Assembly: GCA_002840735.1 (NCBI GenBank)
Contig: PHBY01000016.1
Coordinates: forward strand, 1 to 61,871
DNA: 61,871 bases
Direction of reading: 5' to 3'
DNA from: Chloroflexi bacterium HGW-Chloroflexi-2
Lineage (GTDB): Bacteria; Chloroflexota; Anaerolineae; Anaerolineales; Anaerolineaceae
In this document: in pieces, positions 41,348 to 50,291 of the stretch
How the letters are laid out: every line of letters begins with the position of its first letter
How positions within the stretch are numbered: the stretch's first letter is position 1
Program-made: the position numbers and the translations under genes
The notes under the pieces: generated by a model
The model's database searches: none
The model's input: only the letters and a program-made list of their open reading frames with translations
Told to the model about the DNA's origin: nothing

Positions 41348-43066
41348 ATGGCAATTAATTTTTCCGAAAATTACCTAATAAAGAAATTTTTCTTTCCGGG
41401 TTACCAATTGCTATTATGCATTCTCTTTTCGATTATTTTCAGTGGACAATTTCTTGGAGTACTTCGAATATACAAAGATGTTTATGCGATTATTCTTAGT
41501 TTGGGTTTAAGTGCATTCATTTTTTGGATTTGGAGAAGAAAAAGTAATTTTATACCATTCACAAAAGAAAACATTTCAGAAAAGAAGAAAAAAATCTCAA
41601 ATAGAGCAATTATTAATAGCACTGCATATTTATTTGCACTTCTATTGGCTGTTTTAATTTTCATTCCTAATATTAATTGGCCTAACAATACAATGGAAGA
41701 TCGTCTTGATTGGGATGCAGGAGAATATCACTTTCCAAAAGCAATCGAATTGTACAAAACGGGTTCTGTGTGGGATTTTTCTTTTTCTTACGGTGAATAC
41801 CCATTTGGATTTGAGTCTTTACTAAGTTTTAATTTGCTGTTAACCGATAACTTAGACCTCTTTAGCTTTACCCATTCAATAATTGTCCTTTTATTTATCA
41901 TAAGTATCTGGTTACTTGGGATGAAATATACCAATGTTCCAGGAGGAATTATTTTTCTATTAAGTACAATTCTAATTCTTTCAGGTTTTTTACCTGTATT
42001 TAACCCATGGTATTTTCTAAGATTTGTTGTTTTTACTGTAGGAAAAAATGATTTATTTTTGGCTGCCGCTCTGTTATCAGCAATGGTTTTTTCACCATTA
42101 GGAAAAAAATCAGATAATCAGTATGATTTAATCGGTTTAGGAGTTACGAGCGCCATTGCCATCAGTATTAAACCTAATAGTGCATTGATACTATTATTCA
42201 TATGGTTATTTACATTCATTAGTCACCGAAAATCTCAAAAAAGAATTTTGTTAACAATTCGTTCATCTGCTTTTGGCATTTTTCTGGCATTTACTGGCGG
42301 AATCTGGATTGTTCGAAATTTGTTTGGTTTAGGGAAATTATTTGATGAGAACACTTATAGAATTTCTAGTTGGTCTATTGCCAGCAATGCAACAAATCCT
42401 ACATTTTTTTTAAATATTCCTAACGAATTAAAATTCAGTATTTTCGTTCTTATTATTGTGTTTGTTTTGGTAATCTTCAAATATTCAAACCTTCAGTGGA
42501 GAGATTTTCTTTTAATTTTTGTATCATTTCTAAGTTTCATCATCACACCTGCAACTAGTAGTCTTTCTAATCCCACACTGATTGCTTGGCGTTTTGGGAT
42601 AGTTTTGTTAATTGTTCAGTTTATTTTATTGATCGTTATCCTTGAGCCTATGGTTTTACCTTTTCTGAATTGGATTCTGAATAGGAAGTTATTAACCTTT
42701 GCAAGTGTTTTGATTATTGCTATACCATCCATATTATTAATTGGATGGCAATTCGATCTTCTTCGTTTTGTTCCAGAGAAATCCAGCATTTTAGAAAGAC
42801 CATATTCAGTAAATAATGCCCAGTTTCTCAGTGTTTTTGATTTCATTGATGAAAACATACACAATTCCATAATTTGGGTTGAAGGTGCTCAATCCTTTTT
42901 TGCTTATGACCCTGATTTTTCAAATTCGATATCAAGAGAAAAACCTAGTGACTATATTATATTTGTGGATATTAAAGAGCAGGATATTTGGATAGATAAA
43001 GATAAATGGCAAAAAATATACGAAGACGAACGTGGAATGATATTTCAAAGATTAGTATATGAATAA
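41348..43066 (+). CDS. Polytopic membrane protein, possibly GT-C glycosyltransferase-like
   Basis: 572 residues with about 10-12 hydrophobic segments and a C-terminal soluble tail of about 100 residues. An early loop after TM3 contains acidic pairs (EDRLDWDAGEYHFP) as in GT-C enzymes, and a later GKNDLF and ISIKPNSAL resemble dolichyl-phosphate-sugar-type transferases found in Chloroflexota. I cannot assign a substrate. Much AT-richer than its neighbours. It ends five bases before the right copy of the 75-nt palindromic element, whose hairpin may serve as its terminator. Confidence 0.7.
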   Translation: MAINFSENYLIKKFFFPGYQLLLCILFSIIFSGQFLGVLRIYKDVYAIILSLGLSAFIFWIWRRKSNFIPFTKENISEKKKKISNRAIINSTAYLFALLLAVLIFIPNINWPNNTMEDRLDWDAGEYHFPKAIELYKTGSVWDFSFSYGEYPFGFESLLSFNLLLTDNLDLFSFTHSIIVLLFIISIWLLGMKYTNVPGGIIFLLSTILILSGFLPVFNPWYFLRFVVFTVGKNDLFLAAALLSAMVFSPLGKKSDNQYDLIGLGVTSAIAISIKPNSALILLFIWLFTFISHRKSQKRILLTIRSSAFGIFLAFTGGIWIVRNLFGLGKLFDENTYRISSWSIASNATNPTFFLNIPNELKFSIFVLIIVFVLVIFKYSNLQWRDFLLIFVSFLSFIITPATSSLSNPTLIAWRFGIVLLIVQFILLIVILEPMVLPFLNWILNRKLLTFASVLIIAIPSILLIGWQFDLLRFVPEKSSILERPYSVNNAQFLSVFDFIDENIHNSIIWVEGAQSFFAYDPDFSNSISREKPSDYIIFVDIKEQDIWIDKDKWQKIYEDERGMIFQRLVYE

Positions 43067-43070
43067 TTTG

Positions 43071-43145
43071 TATCATCTCAATAAATCGGGGCAAGCGGGT
43101 GTTTTTGGCATGCGTCCGCACGCCAAAAACACCCTGACCGCTAAT
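43071..43145. repeat. 75-nt palindromic element, right copy (inverted)
   Basis: Reverse complement of the element at 28171-28245 over its full 75 nt, including the non-palindromic arms. The few differences fall in the centre of the palindrome, where this copy has one stem mismatch (GGCATGCG) and the loop appears flipped. It starts 5 nt after the membrane protein stop. Confidence 0.9.
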
Positions 43146-43205
43146 TATTAAAAGGACACAATAATTTTTTAGTTGAGCAAATTCACCCTCTCAAATTTTT
43201 TCCTG

Positions 43206-43245
43206 TCAAGTAGGGCTTGACTTACCTGGCATTCTATATTAATCT
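43206..43245 (+). promoter_or_regulatory. Promoter/operator candidate of the third XRE-cupin gene
   Basis: TTGACT (43217-43222), 17 nt, TAATCT (43240-43245). An inverted repeat TCAAG, TAGGG, CTTGA (43206-43220) overlaps the -35 box and could be an autoregulatory operator. Distance to the ATG is about 84 nt. Confidence 0.35.
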
Positions 43246-43328
43246 ATTATTATTACAATCTATCATGTGGGAAATTCAATTTATCCTCACGCCTTTCTAA
43301 AAATTCATATTTATCTCCCCGAGGTACC

Positions 43329-43949
43329 ATGACACCAGATTACAACCCCGGAAAGCAACTCAATAAATTGCGCAAAGAACGAGGCTTAAGTTTACGAGAG
43401 GTAGCACGGCGCACCGATTTGACCGCCTCGTTCCTCAGCCAGGTCGAACATGGCTCTTCCAATGTTTCCATTGATTCTCTGCGAAGAATTTCAGAAGCGC
43501 TGGATGTGCCTATGATGCATTTTCTGGAAGAAATACCGGTCGATATCGAAGATATTACCGAACACATTGATCCGGAGCCGTGCGAAGATGATGACCGCAC
43601 GAGAGTCTACTCACCGGTTGTACGAGCAGGCTGTCGACCGCGTTTGATCCTGCCGCCATCCGGTTTGGAATATCAGCTTCTGGTCCCCAACCTGAGCACC
43701 AAATTAGAAGCCTTCATCGGACGAGCTTCCCCAGGCACAGGAAATATTGCCCGTAAATTGCGCAGTGAAACGGAAGAGTTTATTTATGTTCTATCCGGTG
43801 AGGTTCTGATCGGGTTGGATGAGGAAGAGTATATCCTTCGAACCGGCGATTCGATCTCATTCCATGGTGATCAATTAACCAAATTAGCGTGTGCATCGGT
43901 AGATCGCGAAGCCTCCTGGATCTCGGTGATCACACCACCTATTTTCTAA
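43329..43949 (+). CDS. XRE-family regulator with cupin domain (PuuR-like)
   Basis: 206 residues. HTH at about 9-63 (REVARRTDLTASFLSQVEHG) and a cupin at about 130-200 (EFIYVLSGEVLIGLDEEEY, GDSISFHGD). This arrangement is the one seen in regulators of polyamine, amino acid and sugar acid catabolism; it is only distantly like the two regulators of the metal island. Likely target is the downstream 2-hydroxyacid dehydrogenase region or itself. Codon use is less AT-rich than the membrane protein before it. Confidence 0.88.
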   Translation: MTPDYNPGKQLNKLRKERGLSLREVARRTDLTASFLSQVEHGSSNVSIDSLRRISEALDVPMMHFLEEIPVDIEDITEHIDPEPCEDDDRTRVYSPVVRAGCRPRLILPPSGLEYQLLVPNLSTKLEAFIGRASPGTGNIARKLRSETEEFIYVLSGEVLIGLDEEEYILRTGDSISFHGDQLTKLACASVDREASWISVITPPIF

Positions 43950-44106
43950 ACTAAATATTTTCTTTCCCCATTCACTTGGTTGGTAAAGTAAGAACCTTCT
44001 GCCAGCAGTTATGGATGCAATGGGTAAAACTGGGAGATTGCCACAAGATTAATTCCACTCTGTTTTTTCCAATTATTTAGTATTACTTTACAATTGGAAT
44101 TCCTAC

Positions 44107-44136
44107 TTGACATTTAAGGGGTAAATCCTGTATCTT
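44107..44136 (+). promoter_or_regulatory. Promoter candidate ahead of the gene fragment
   Basis: TTGACA (44107-44112), 18 nt, TATCTT (44131-44136). It precedes the truncated reading frame and the 2-hydroxyacid dehydrogenase gene. Confidence 0.45.
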
Positions 44137-44189
44137 TAATGTACTCATTGGTAGTTTTCGTTTTAAATTTTTCATTCTTCAGGAACCAA

Positions 44190-44450
44190 ATGGCCGATTC
44201 AGTTTTTCCTAATCCCAATCTGTCAACCACTTTTGTAAATGATCATAATCAGGAAGCCCAGGCTGTTTGGGATGCCTTTCATACGGAAAAATCCATTCGT
44301 CCTCCAGTCGGGCTTGGAACCAGTGCCCAATTCTTCATTTTTAACCATGAACTCAATCCGAATGAACTGGTTACTTTCGAGAATTACATGACACAGGCTA
44401 AAGTCATGCTGGGTTTCAGCCTGATAGCAGCAGTCTGGCGGGCACACTAA
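44190..44450 (+). pseudogene. N-terminal fragment of a URO-D-superfamily-like protein
   Basis: 86 codons from the ATG at 44190 (AGGA just upstream). The stretch VWDAFHTEKSIRPPVGLG, FFIFNHELNPNEL and TFENYM resembles the start of long URO-D-type methyltransferase-like proteins of Chloroflexota, then stops after VWRAH at 44450, far too early. In another frame, 44432-44540 is open without stops (LAGTLIAKAALITREH) and may be the tail of a different gene joined by deletion. So this 595-nt space between the regulator and dehydrogenase genes looks like a deletion scar. Identification is tentative. Confidence 0.45.
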
Positions 44451-44544
44451 TTGCAAAAGCAGCGCTTATCACCCGTGAGCATTGCAAAATCCATCTTTGT
44501 GGCGTCGCCAGCCGTCACTTTAAGACACTAAAAAAGGAGAGAAT

Positions 44545-45570
44545 ATGTCTCAAAAACATGCAACATTATTTATCACCCATCGTGGGGAACGACACCAGCA
44601 GGATGCGCTGGGAGCCGCACCGGCAGAGCTGGAGGTTACCATGTTACGCTCACCCTCCAAAGAGGAAATTATGGCTGCTTTACCCGGAAAAGAATTTCTC
44701 ATCAGCGAGCGCACCGGTGTTATTGATGCTGACATCATCCAGGCTGGGAAAGACCTGCGTTTGATTCAAAGACTGGGTTCCCAGACCTATGATATTGATC
44801 TGAAGGCAGCTAAGCAAGCAGGCCTCCCGGTTTGTTATCTGCCAGTGCGCAGCTGCATCATGGTGGCGGAGCATATGGTGCTGCAAATTCTGGCGCTCGC
44901 CAAACGGCTGCGTGAGGTCATGGATCTGACAGAAGAAGCCAATGATTTCGGACATCCGCCCCAATTATGCGACGAGGATTACTTTGCCTACAACTGGACG
45001 GGGCGTGAAAACCTGCTGGGACTGTGGGAATCAACGGTCGGCATCCTGGGTTTCGGCGAGATCGGTACTGAACTCGCCCGGCGATTGCAGGGATACGGTT
45101 GTGACATTCTTTACAACAAACGCAACCCCCTGCCACAGGAAGCTGAACAGGAATTACACATTCAATATGCCAGCGTGGATGAATTATTGGAAAAGAGCGA
45201 TTTCCTGTGCATGCTATTGCCTTACTTCCCGGAAACGGCTCTCTCTCTGAATGCCGAATTCTTTGCCAGGATGAAACCAGGCGCTTGTTTTGTCAGTTGC
45301 GGTGGCAGTGGCGTGGTCGATGACCAGGCATTGGCCGATGCGCTTGCCCGTGGGCACCTTTACGGAGCGGCAGTCGATACCTTCATGTATGAACCAATTT
45401 CCAAAGAAAGTCCCTTCCTGCTCATTGCCCGACAACCCCGCAGTAACCTCGTCATCACTCCTCACACAGCTGCCGGCAGCGCATCCGCGTCCAGCAAATC
45501 CCGCGCTGGTGATTACACCAATATCCAGCGCATCCTGGCTGGTGAAAAATTGGTTGGACGTCTGGTGTAA
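44545..45570 (+). CDS. D-2-hydroxyacid dehydrogenase-like NAD-binding protein lacking the catalytic Arg
   Basis: 341 residues of the D-isomer-specific 2-hydroxyacid dehydrogenase family. The Rossmann loop GILGFGEIG is at about 166-174, the catalytic Glu is in TFMYEP and the His in ITPHTAAG. The strand that normally reads N(T/S)(A/S)RGxxVDE reads SCGGSGVVDD, so the substrate-binding Arg is missing. The N-terminal substrate domain is normal. AAGGAG precedes the ATG. It may be an oxidoreductase with a non-carboxylate substrate or a repurposed NAD-binding protein. Confidence 0.88.
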   Translation: MSQKHATLFITHRGERHQQDALGAAPAELEVTMLRSPSKEEIMAALPGKEFLISERTGVIDADIIQAGKDLRLIQRLGSQTYDIDLKAAKQAGLPVCYLPVRSCIMVAEHMVLQILALAKRLREVMDLTEEANDFGHPPQLCDEDYFAYNWTGRENLLGLWESTVGILGFGEIGTELARRLQGYGCDILYNKRNPLPQEAEQELHIQYASVDELLEKSDFLCMLLPYFPETALSLNAEFFARMKPGACFVSCGGSGVVDDQALADALARGHLYGAAVDTFMYEPISKESPFLLIARQPRSNLVITPHTAAGSASASSKSRAGDYTNIQRILAGEKLVGRLV

Positions 45571-45627
45571 AAAATTTATCAATTTCTTTCATTTCAGTTT
45601 TCCTCCGATTTCTGAAATCCCCTGTTC

Positions 45628-45660
45628 AAACCTCTGGTGATTAATCTCATCAGAGGTTTT
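45628..45660. terminator. Bidirectional terminator between convergent genes
   Basis: AAACCTCTG (45628-45636), a 14-nt loop, CAGAGGTTT (45651-45659) followed by T. It lies between the convergent dehydrogenase (+) and phosphodiesterase (-) genes and has A/T tails on both sides. Confidence 0.65.
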
Positions 45661-45700
45661 GAATTAATCAGAATAAAACAAAACATTTAATTTATTCTGA

Positions 45701-46645
45701 TTATGGATTAAACAAGGTGAAAGCTCGTTGAGGAAAATCTGTGATAATGCCTGTGACTCCCATTTCGATCAATTTCTGCATATCAGATTCTTCATTCACT
45801 GTCCACACATTAATAGCGTATCCTTCTTCCAATAATAATTTTACCTGTTTCTCATATGTCACTTTCATACCCGGATGAAATGCCTGGGCATCTAACTCTT
45901 TCATTAATGCGAGAGGATCCATAATAATTTTATTAACCAAAACGCCTGTTGGTAAATCTTTATTTAAACTTTTTACCTGTTTCAAATATTCCATATTAAA
46001 TGAAGAAATCAGAACTTGATCTTGCATTTCCAACTCTTCCACTAATGCAACAATTTTTGAAACGATGACAGAATCCGCTGGCGTTTCACTGGCATCTTTT
46101 ATTTCAATATTCACCCACCATTGATTGTCTTTTGTATAAATCAACGCCTCACGCAGGGTAGGTATTGATTCTCCTTTGTATTCAGCTATGTTTTCTGAGG
46201 AGACAATTCCCAGGGCAATCTGTTTAAAAGGATCACTATCAACGAACCAACTACCTACATCCAATTTTTTTAAGTCTTCCAAAGAAAAGTCATATACTGA
46301 CCAGGGGGAACGGTCTGGGAATACTTCTGCAACATTGGAAGTTCTTTCCAAGGTATCATCATGCAAAACAACCAGCTCACCGTCCACACTCATAGCCACA
46401 TCCAATTCCCAACCATCTGCATGATTTTCAAAAGCCCTTTTGGCCGCGGAAATTGTGTTTTCTGGAGCGAGCGAGCGTGCTCCTCGATGTGCGATGATGG
46501 TTATTTTCGAGTCATTTGCAGTCATAGGCTTTTCCTCCAAATTTGGGTCAATTGAAGTAGTCTGAACGGTTAAACATGCCACCAGACTTAACGCAAATAA
46601 TGTTAATAATAACAAAATAAAGAATGTATGTTTGGTCATTATCAT
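45701..46645 (-). CDS. Glycerophosphodiester phosphodiesterase lipoprotein (UgpQ/GlpQ-like)
   Basis: About 314 residues from the ATG at 46645 (ATG 46639 is equally possible; the longer frame from 46681 starts inside a hairpin). Signal sequence with lipobox LVAC, then the GDPD barrel: AHRGARSLAPENT (catalytic His, Arg and Glu), ELDVAMSVDGELVVLHDDTLERT (in two strands: metal Glu/Asp and second His) and GITDFP at the end. It hydrolyses glycerophosphodiesters to glycerol-3-phosphate outside the membrane, feeding the adjacent transporter. Confidence 0.92.
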   Translation of the reverse strand: MIMTKHTFFILLLLTLFALSLVACLTVQTTSIDPNLEEKPMTANDSKITIIAHRGARSLAPENTISAAKRAFENHADGWELDVAMSVDGELVVLHDDTLERTSNVAEVFPDRSPWSVYDFSLEDLKKLDVGSWFVDSDPFKQIALGIVSSENIAEYKGESIPTLREALIYTKDNQWWVNIEIKDASETPADSVIVSKIVALVEELEMQDQVLISSFNMEYLKQVKSLNKDLPTGVLVNKIIMDPLALMKELDAQAFHPGMKVTYEKQVKLLLEEGYAINVWTVNEESDMQKLIEMGVTGIITDFPQRAFTLFNP

Positions 46646-46657
46646 ATTTATAAGTTG

Positions 46658-46685
46658 CAGGGTGTCCAGGAATTTGGACACCCTG
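46658..46685 (-). terminator. Hairpin after the solute-binding protein gene
   Basis: CAGGGTGTCCA, 6-nt loop, TGGACACCCTG: an 11-bp perfect stem between ugpB-like and ugpQ-like genes on the minus strand. It probably gives partial termination or mRNA stabilisation that keeps solute-binding protein levels high relative to the phosphodiesterase. Confidence 0.6.
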
Positions 46686-46724
46686 CCCTTTTCAATTAAT
46701 TAATCGAGGGTCAATTTACTCAGT

Positions 46725-48176
46725 CTAGTCCAGACCCATTGATATATTGTACTCAACAATCGCATCCGTCACAATCTGTGCCGCTTTATCTAAAGCTTCC
46801 TGTGGGGTTGCCACACCAGCCAGGACTTCTTCTATGGCTGCTTCAATTGTCTGGCGTGCAGTCGGAAATACACCAATTAAACCACCCTGGGTAACACGAT
46901 TATTCGGTGCCAGATGTAACTGGTTGACAGCGGTTTCAAATTGTGGATATTGGGCTCTCCAATCCTTTGCCAACGGAACATCATAGGCAGTTTGTCGAAT
47001 CGGGAAGTAACCAGACATTGTATGCCAATAAGCTTGTTGATCTGGAGAGCTTTGGAATTTGATGAATTCCCAGGCACAATCCAATTCTTCTTGTGGTCTG
47101 TCACTGATCATCCATAAGGATCCTCCACCAATGATTGTTCCGGATGTATCAAAGGCTTCTTCATTGGGGCGAGGGAGATAAGCTGTGCCAATTTCGAATT
47201 TTCCGGCGACAGTATCCATTGCACCACGCAGTACTGCAGTAGAGTCAATGAACATGGCTGTTTGCTCAGCGTAAAAAGCTGTACGTACATCAGCGTTTGC
47301 TCGCCCGTAATTACCCATAATACCTTCGTCGTACATACCTTTCCACCACTCAAGAACTGCTACACCTTCCGGGCTATTGAAAGTTGCTTCCGTTGCAAGT
47401 GCATCACGACCATTTGCGTTATTGACATAATAACCACCGGAAACAGCTAACAATTGTTCAAAGAACCAGCCGTAAATGCTCATGGATATGCCAGAAACAG
47501 ATACATTTCCAGCGGCATCTTTTTGAGTCAAAACTCGTGCAGCCTCCCAAACCTCTTCAAAAGTCCTTGGGGGATTTTCTGGATCCAACCCTGCTGCTGC
47601 AAACATATCTTTGTTGTAATACAACATGGGGGTTGATGAATTAAATGGCATGGAAGCCTGTTTACCTTCAACTGTATAGTACGCCAACACATTCGGTTCA
47701 AGGTCAGAGACATCATAATTTTCCCGGTCAATGAAATCCTGTACTGGGACAATTACTTTCAAGTCAACCATCAATCGTGTGCCGATATCATAGAGTTGCA
47801 TAACAGCGGGAGTATCTTTGGATTGAAGACCAGCTTTTAATTTATTCAAGGCATCATCATAAGAACCCTGAAAAATAGGCTCTACATAACATTGAGTTTG
47901 TGATGCATTGAAATCATTCGCCATCTGGGGAATCGCAATACCTCCAAGGTCTCCACCCATACTATGCCAGAAGTCGATTTTTACTACTTCTTCAGTAGTT
48001 GGTGGAGCCAACGTTGGGGTAGGTTCAGCCACTGGTTCTTCGATTGCTGGTTCCTCAGCTGCTGGCTCTTCAGCTACTGGTTCTTCTAACGGCGCTTCGG
48101 CAGCCGGTGCGCATGCTGATAATACCATTGCTATTAATACCAGCAAGCTAACAATATAATATAAACTTTTCTTCAT
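46725..48176 (-). CDS. ABC transporter solute-binding lipoprotein (UgpB-like)
   Basis: 483 residues. Leader with lipobox LSAC (C22), then an acidic Pro/Glu linker to about 65, then a family 1 extracellular binding domain (KIDFWHSMGG, PFNSSTPMLYYNKDMF, GGSLWMISDRP). The NSSTPMLYYN segment and the GDPD neighbour favour glycerol-3-phosphate or glycerophosphodiesters over a sugar. AGGAGG precedes the ATG, 43 nt after the ugpE-like gene. Confidence 0.88.
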   Translation of the reverse strand: MKKSLYYIVSLLVLIAMVLSACAPAAEAPLEEPVAEEPAAEEPAIEEPVAEPTPTLAPPTTEEVVKIDFWHSMGGDLGGIAIPQMANDFNASQTQCYVEPIFQGSYDDALNKLKAGLQSKDTPAVMQLYDIGTRLMVDLKVIVPVQDFIDRENYDVSDLEPNVLAYYTVEGKQASMPFNSSTPMLYYNKDMFAAAGLDPENPPRTFEEVWEAARVLTQKDAAGNVSVSGISMSIYGWFFEQLLAVSGGYYVNNANGRDALATEATFNSPEGVAVLEWWKGMYDEGIMGNYGRANADVRTAFYAEQTAMFIDSTAVLRGAMDTVAGKFEIGTAYLPRPNEEAFDTSGTIIGGGSLWMISDRPQEELDCAWEFIKFQSSPDQQAYWHTMSGYFPIRQTAYDVPLAKDWRAQYPQFETAVNQLHLAPNNRVTQGGLIGVFPTARQTIEAAIEEVLAGVATPQEALDKAAQIVTDAIVEYNISMGLD

Positions 48177-48219
48177 TTCTAACTCCTCCTGCTTACATTT
48201 TGATAATATCCGCTGGAGT

Positions 48220-49059
48220 TTACCCTTTCACGGCACCAGCGGTTAAACCACGAATTAATTGACGATTACTGAACACAAACAACGTAAGTGTAGGAATCAA
48301 GATGAAAATCACGCCTGCCATAACAATATTAATCATCAGACGTTCCTCGTCTTGTAATAGGGTTATTCCAATTTGTACTGTTCTCATTGAAGAATTATTT
48401 GTTATTAACAAAGGCCATAAGTATTGGTTATATGTCTGTAAAAAGCTATAAACTGCCAGGGTTCCCAAGGCTGGACGTGCCAGGGGCAATACGATTGTCG
48501 TTAAAAATCGGAAGCTTCCACAACCATCCATTGTGGCGGCGTCTTTTAATTCATGTGGGATTTTTAAGAAGAATTGACGCAATAGAAATGTTCCGAAACC
48601 TGTAGCCATAAAAGGTATTGCCAAACCCTGAAATGTGTCAGTCCAACCCAATGTTTTGATAAACAAATAATTTGGGATAATCGTGGCTTCCCAGGGAATC
48701 ATCATAGTTGATAAAAAGACCAGGAAGAAAAAATTTCGCCATTTGAATTCAATGAATGCAAAAGCGTAAGCAGCCAGACAAGCTGTGATCAATTGTCCAA
48801 CCATAACCAATGTAGATTGAACAACACTATTGAAAAGATAACGTCCTAAAGGAGCTTGCGAAAGTGCACGTTGAATATTTTCAAATCGAATTGCAGTGGG
48901 AAATTGAAGAGGTGGATAAGACCCCATTTCGGTGTCAGACATCATGGCAATATTGAAAGCTGACCATATTGGATACAGGATAATAATCGAAGCAATGATA
49001 AGGATCAAATATTGGCTGATTGAACTCCATAGGCGTCTACTGAAAATTTGATTCTTCAT
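48220..49059 (-). CDS. ABC transporter permease (UgpE/MalG-like)
   Basis: 279 residues with six predicted membrane helices; the EAA loop reads ELKDAATMDGCGSFRFLTTIVLPLARPAL in two adjoining halves (EAA loop then LPLARP). Start overlaps the ugpA-like stop by ATGA. Pairs with the next permease. Confidence 0.9.
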   Translation of the reverse strand: MKNQIFSRRLWSSISQYLILIIASIIILYPIWSAFNIAMMSDTEMGSYPPLQFPTAIRFENIQRALSQAPLGRYLFNSVVQSTLVMVGQLITACLAAYAFAFIEFKWRNFFFLVFLSTMMIPWEATIIPNYLFIKTLGWTDTFQGLAIPFMATGFGTFLLRQFFLKIPHELKDAATMDGCGSFRFLTTIVLPLARPALGTLAVYSFLQTYNQYLWPLLITNNSSMRTVQIGITLLQDEERLMINIVMAGVIFILIPTLTLFVFSNRQLIRGLTAGAVKG

Positions 49060-50006
49060 TCGTAATGCACCTTTCGCTCAACAAAGACAAATTGCAGAAT
49101 GGTTAACAACAACATGATGAAGAATAGCATGATCGCCTGAGATGCGGCAAAACCATATTTTCCATTAAAATAAAACTCACGATAGATGGAATATACCAAT
49201 AAATTGGTCGATTCTAACGGACCCCCTTTTGTCATAACATGAATTGGTGTAAACGTTTGAAATGCTGCCAGCGTATCAACCACCATTAAAAAGAAAAAGG
49301 TCGATGATAACATTGGCAATGTGATGTGTAAGAATTTATTCCAGCTATTTGCGCCATCAATCATGGCACTTTCGAAAAGTTCTTCAGGAATTGTCTGTCT
49401 TGCAGCAAGAAGAATAACAGTATTCAACCCAATTTGTAACCAAACTGTTGTCAACGCAACCGAGAGTAAGGCTGTCTTTTGACTGACCAACCAGGTCATG
49501 TTATGTATTCCTACCAGATTCAGTAAGTAGTTTACACCAATTGTAGGATGGTAAATATAAAGGAACATTAAGGATGCTGTCGCACCAGAAATAGCAATAG
49601 AAATTGAGAAGATCATTCTAAATACAGAAATCCCTTTGAGGCGAAGATCACCTAATAAAGCTAACCCAAGCGAAATTAAGATCGTTGTTGGAACAGTATA
49701 GAGAACAAACAACAAGGTTCTGCTAAAACTATTCATGAAAGTTGTGGTTTGAAACAAGCGTTCGTAATTCATCAATCCAACAAATTTTGCTAAGCGACCA
49801 ATCGGATCGGTAATATAAGCACTTATTTCAAAGGATCGAATCAGTGGAATGAACACAAATGTAATAAACAAGATTAGAGCTGGACTTAAATACAGTATGG
49901 CCTGGAAAAATGTTTTAACTGCCCGTTTTTGACGACCTCTTTTTCCAAATTTACTTGAAAACGATAATTCAGGTGTTAAAGCAGTTTGAGGTATATTTTG
50001 ATCCAT
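49056..50006 (-). CDS. ABC transporter permease (UgpA/MalF-like)
   Basis: 316 residues from the ATG at 50006 (GAGG 9 nt upstream; the frame opens at a TTG 15 nt earlier). Basic N-terminus, six membrane helices, EAA loop EELFESAMIDGANSWNKF. First gene of the minus-strand operon ugpA-ugpE-ugpB-ugpQ. No ATPase gene is in this operon; a shared ATPase such as the one at 54302-55369 or an unlinked one must serve it. Confidence 0.9.
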   Translation of the reverse strand: MDQNIPQTALTPELSFSSKFGKRGRQKRAVKTFFQAILYLSPALILFITFVFIPLIRSFEISAYITDPIGRLAKFVGLMNYERLFQTTTFMNSFSRTLLFVLYTVPTTILISLGLALLGDLRLKGISVFRMIFSISIAISGATASLMFLYIYHPTIGVNYLLNLVGIHNMTWLVSQKTALLSVALTTVWLQIGLNTVILLAARQTIPEELFESAMIDGANSWNKFLHITLPMLSSTFFFLMVVDTLAAFQTFTPIHVMTKGGPLESTNLLVYSIYREFYFNGKYGFAASQAIMLFFIMLLLTILQFVFVERKVHYE

Positions 50007-50091
50007 ACTTTGTGTCCTCAAGACCTATGAATGCATTAATTTTTAAATTATTTAATTTTAAATAATGTGTGGAAAAATTTTATGTTTAAAA

Positions 50092-50119
50092 ATTATAGCA
50101 TGCATCATTTTATTTACAA
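50092..50119 (-). promoter_or_regulatory. Sigma-70-type promoter of the ugp-like operon
   Basis: On the minus strand TTGTAA (50119-50114), 16 nt, TATAAT (50097-50092), about 86 nt before the first permease start. It lies in the 285-nt divergent region shared with the GntR gene; the rest of that region is AT-rich. Confidence 0.6.
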
Positions 50120-50226
50120 GCCAATTATTATTATATCTTTTTTATATGATTCACAAAAATTTCTCATATGAGGGTGTTGAAAAACAAGTAATTAATTAAC
50201 AAAATTCAAATTTGAAATTAAGGTTA

Positions 50227-50265
50227 TTGACATTTCCACCAAAATTTGTTAGGATGTACGTACAT
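50227..50265 (+). promoter_or_regulatory. GntR promoter with overlapping ATGTACGTACAT operator
   Basis: TTGACA (50227-50232), 17 nt, TAGGAT (50250-50255). The perfect 12-bp palindrome ATGTACGTACAT (50254-50265) overlaps the -10 box and is a fitting GntR/HutC-type operator, implying autorepression. Confidence 0.65.
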
Positions 50266-50291
50266 TTCAATGATTCCCCGTTTTGAAAAAC

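Noticed and set aside
44550-45640. Several open frames opposite and inside the hydroxyacid dehydrogenase gene
   Set aside because: They are out-of-frame shadows of the dehydrogenase with no ribosome site or family resemblance.
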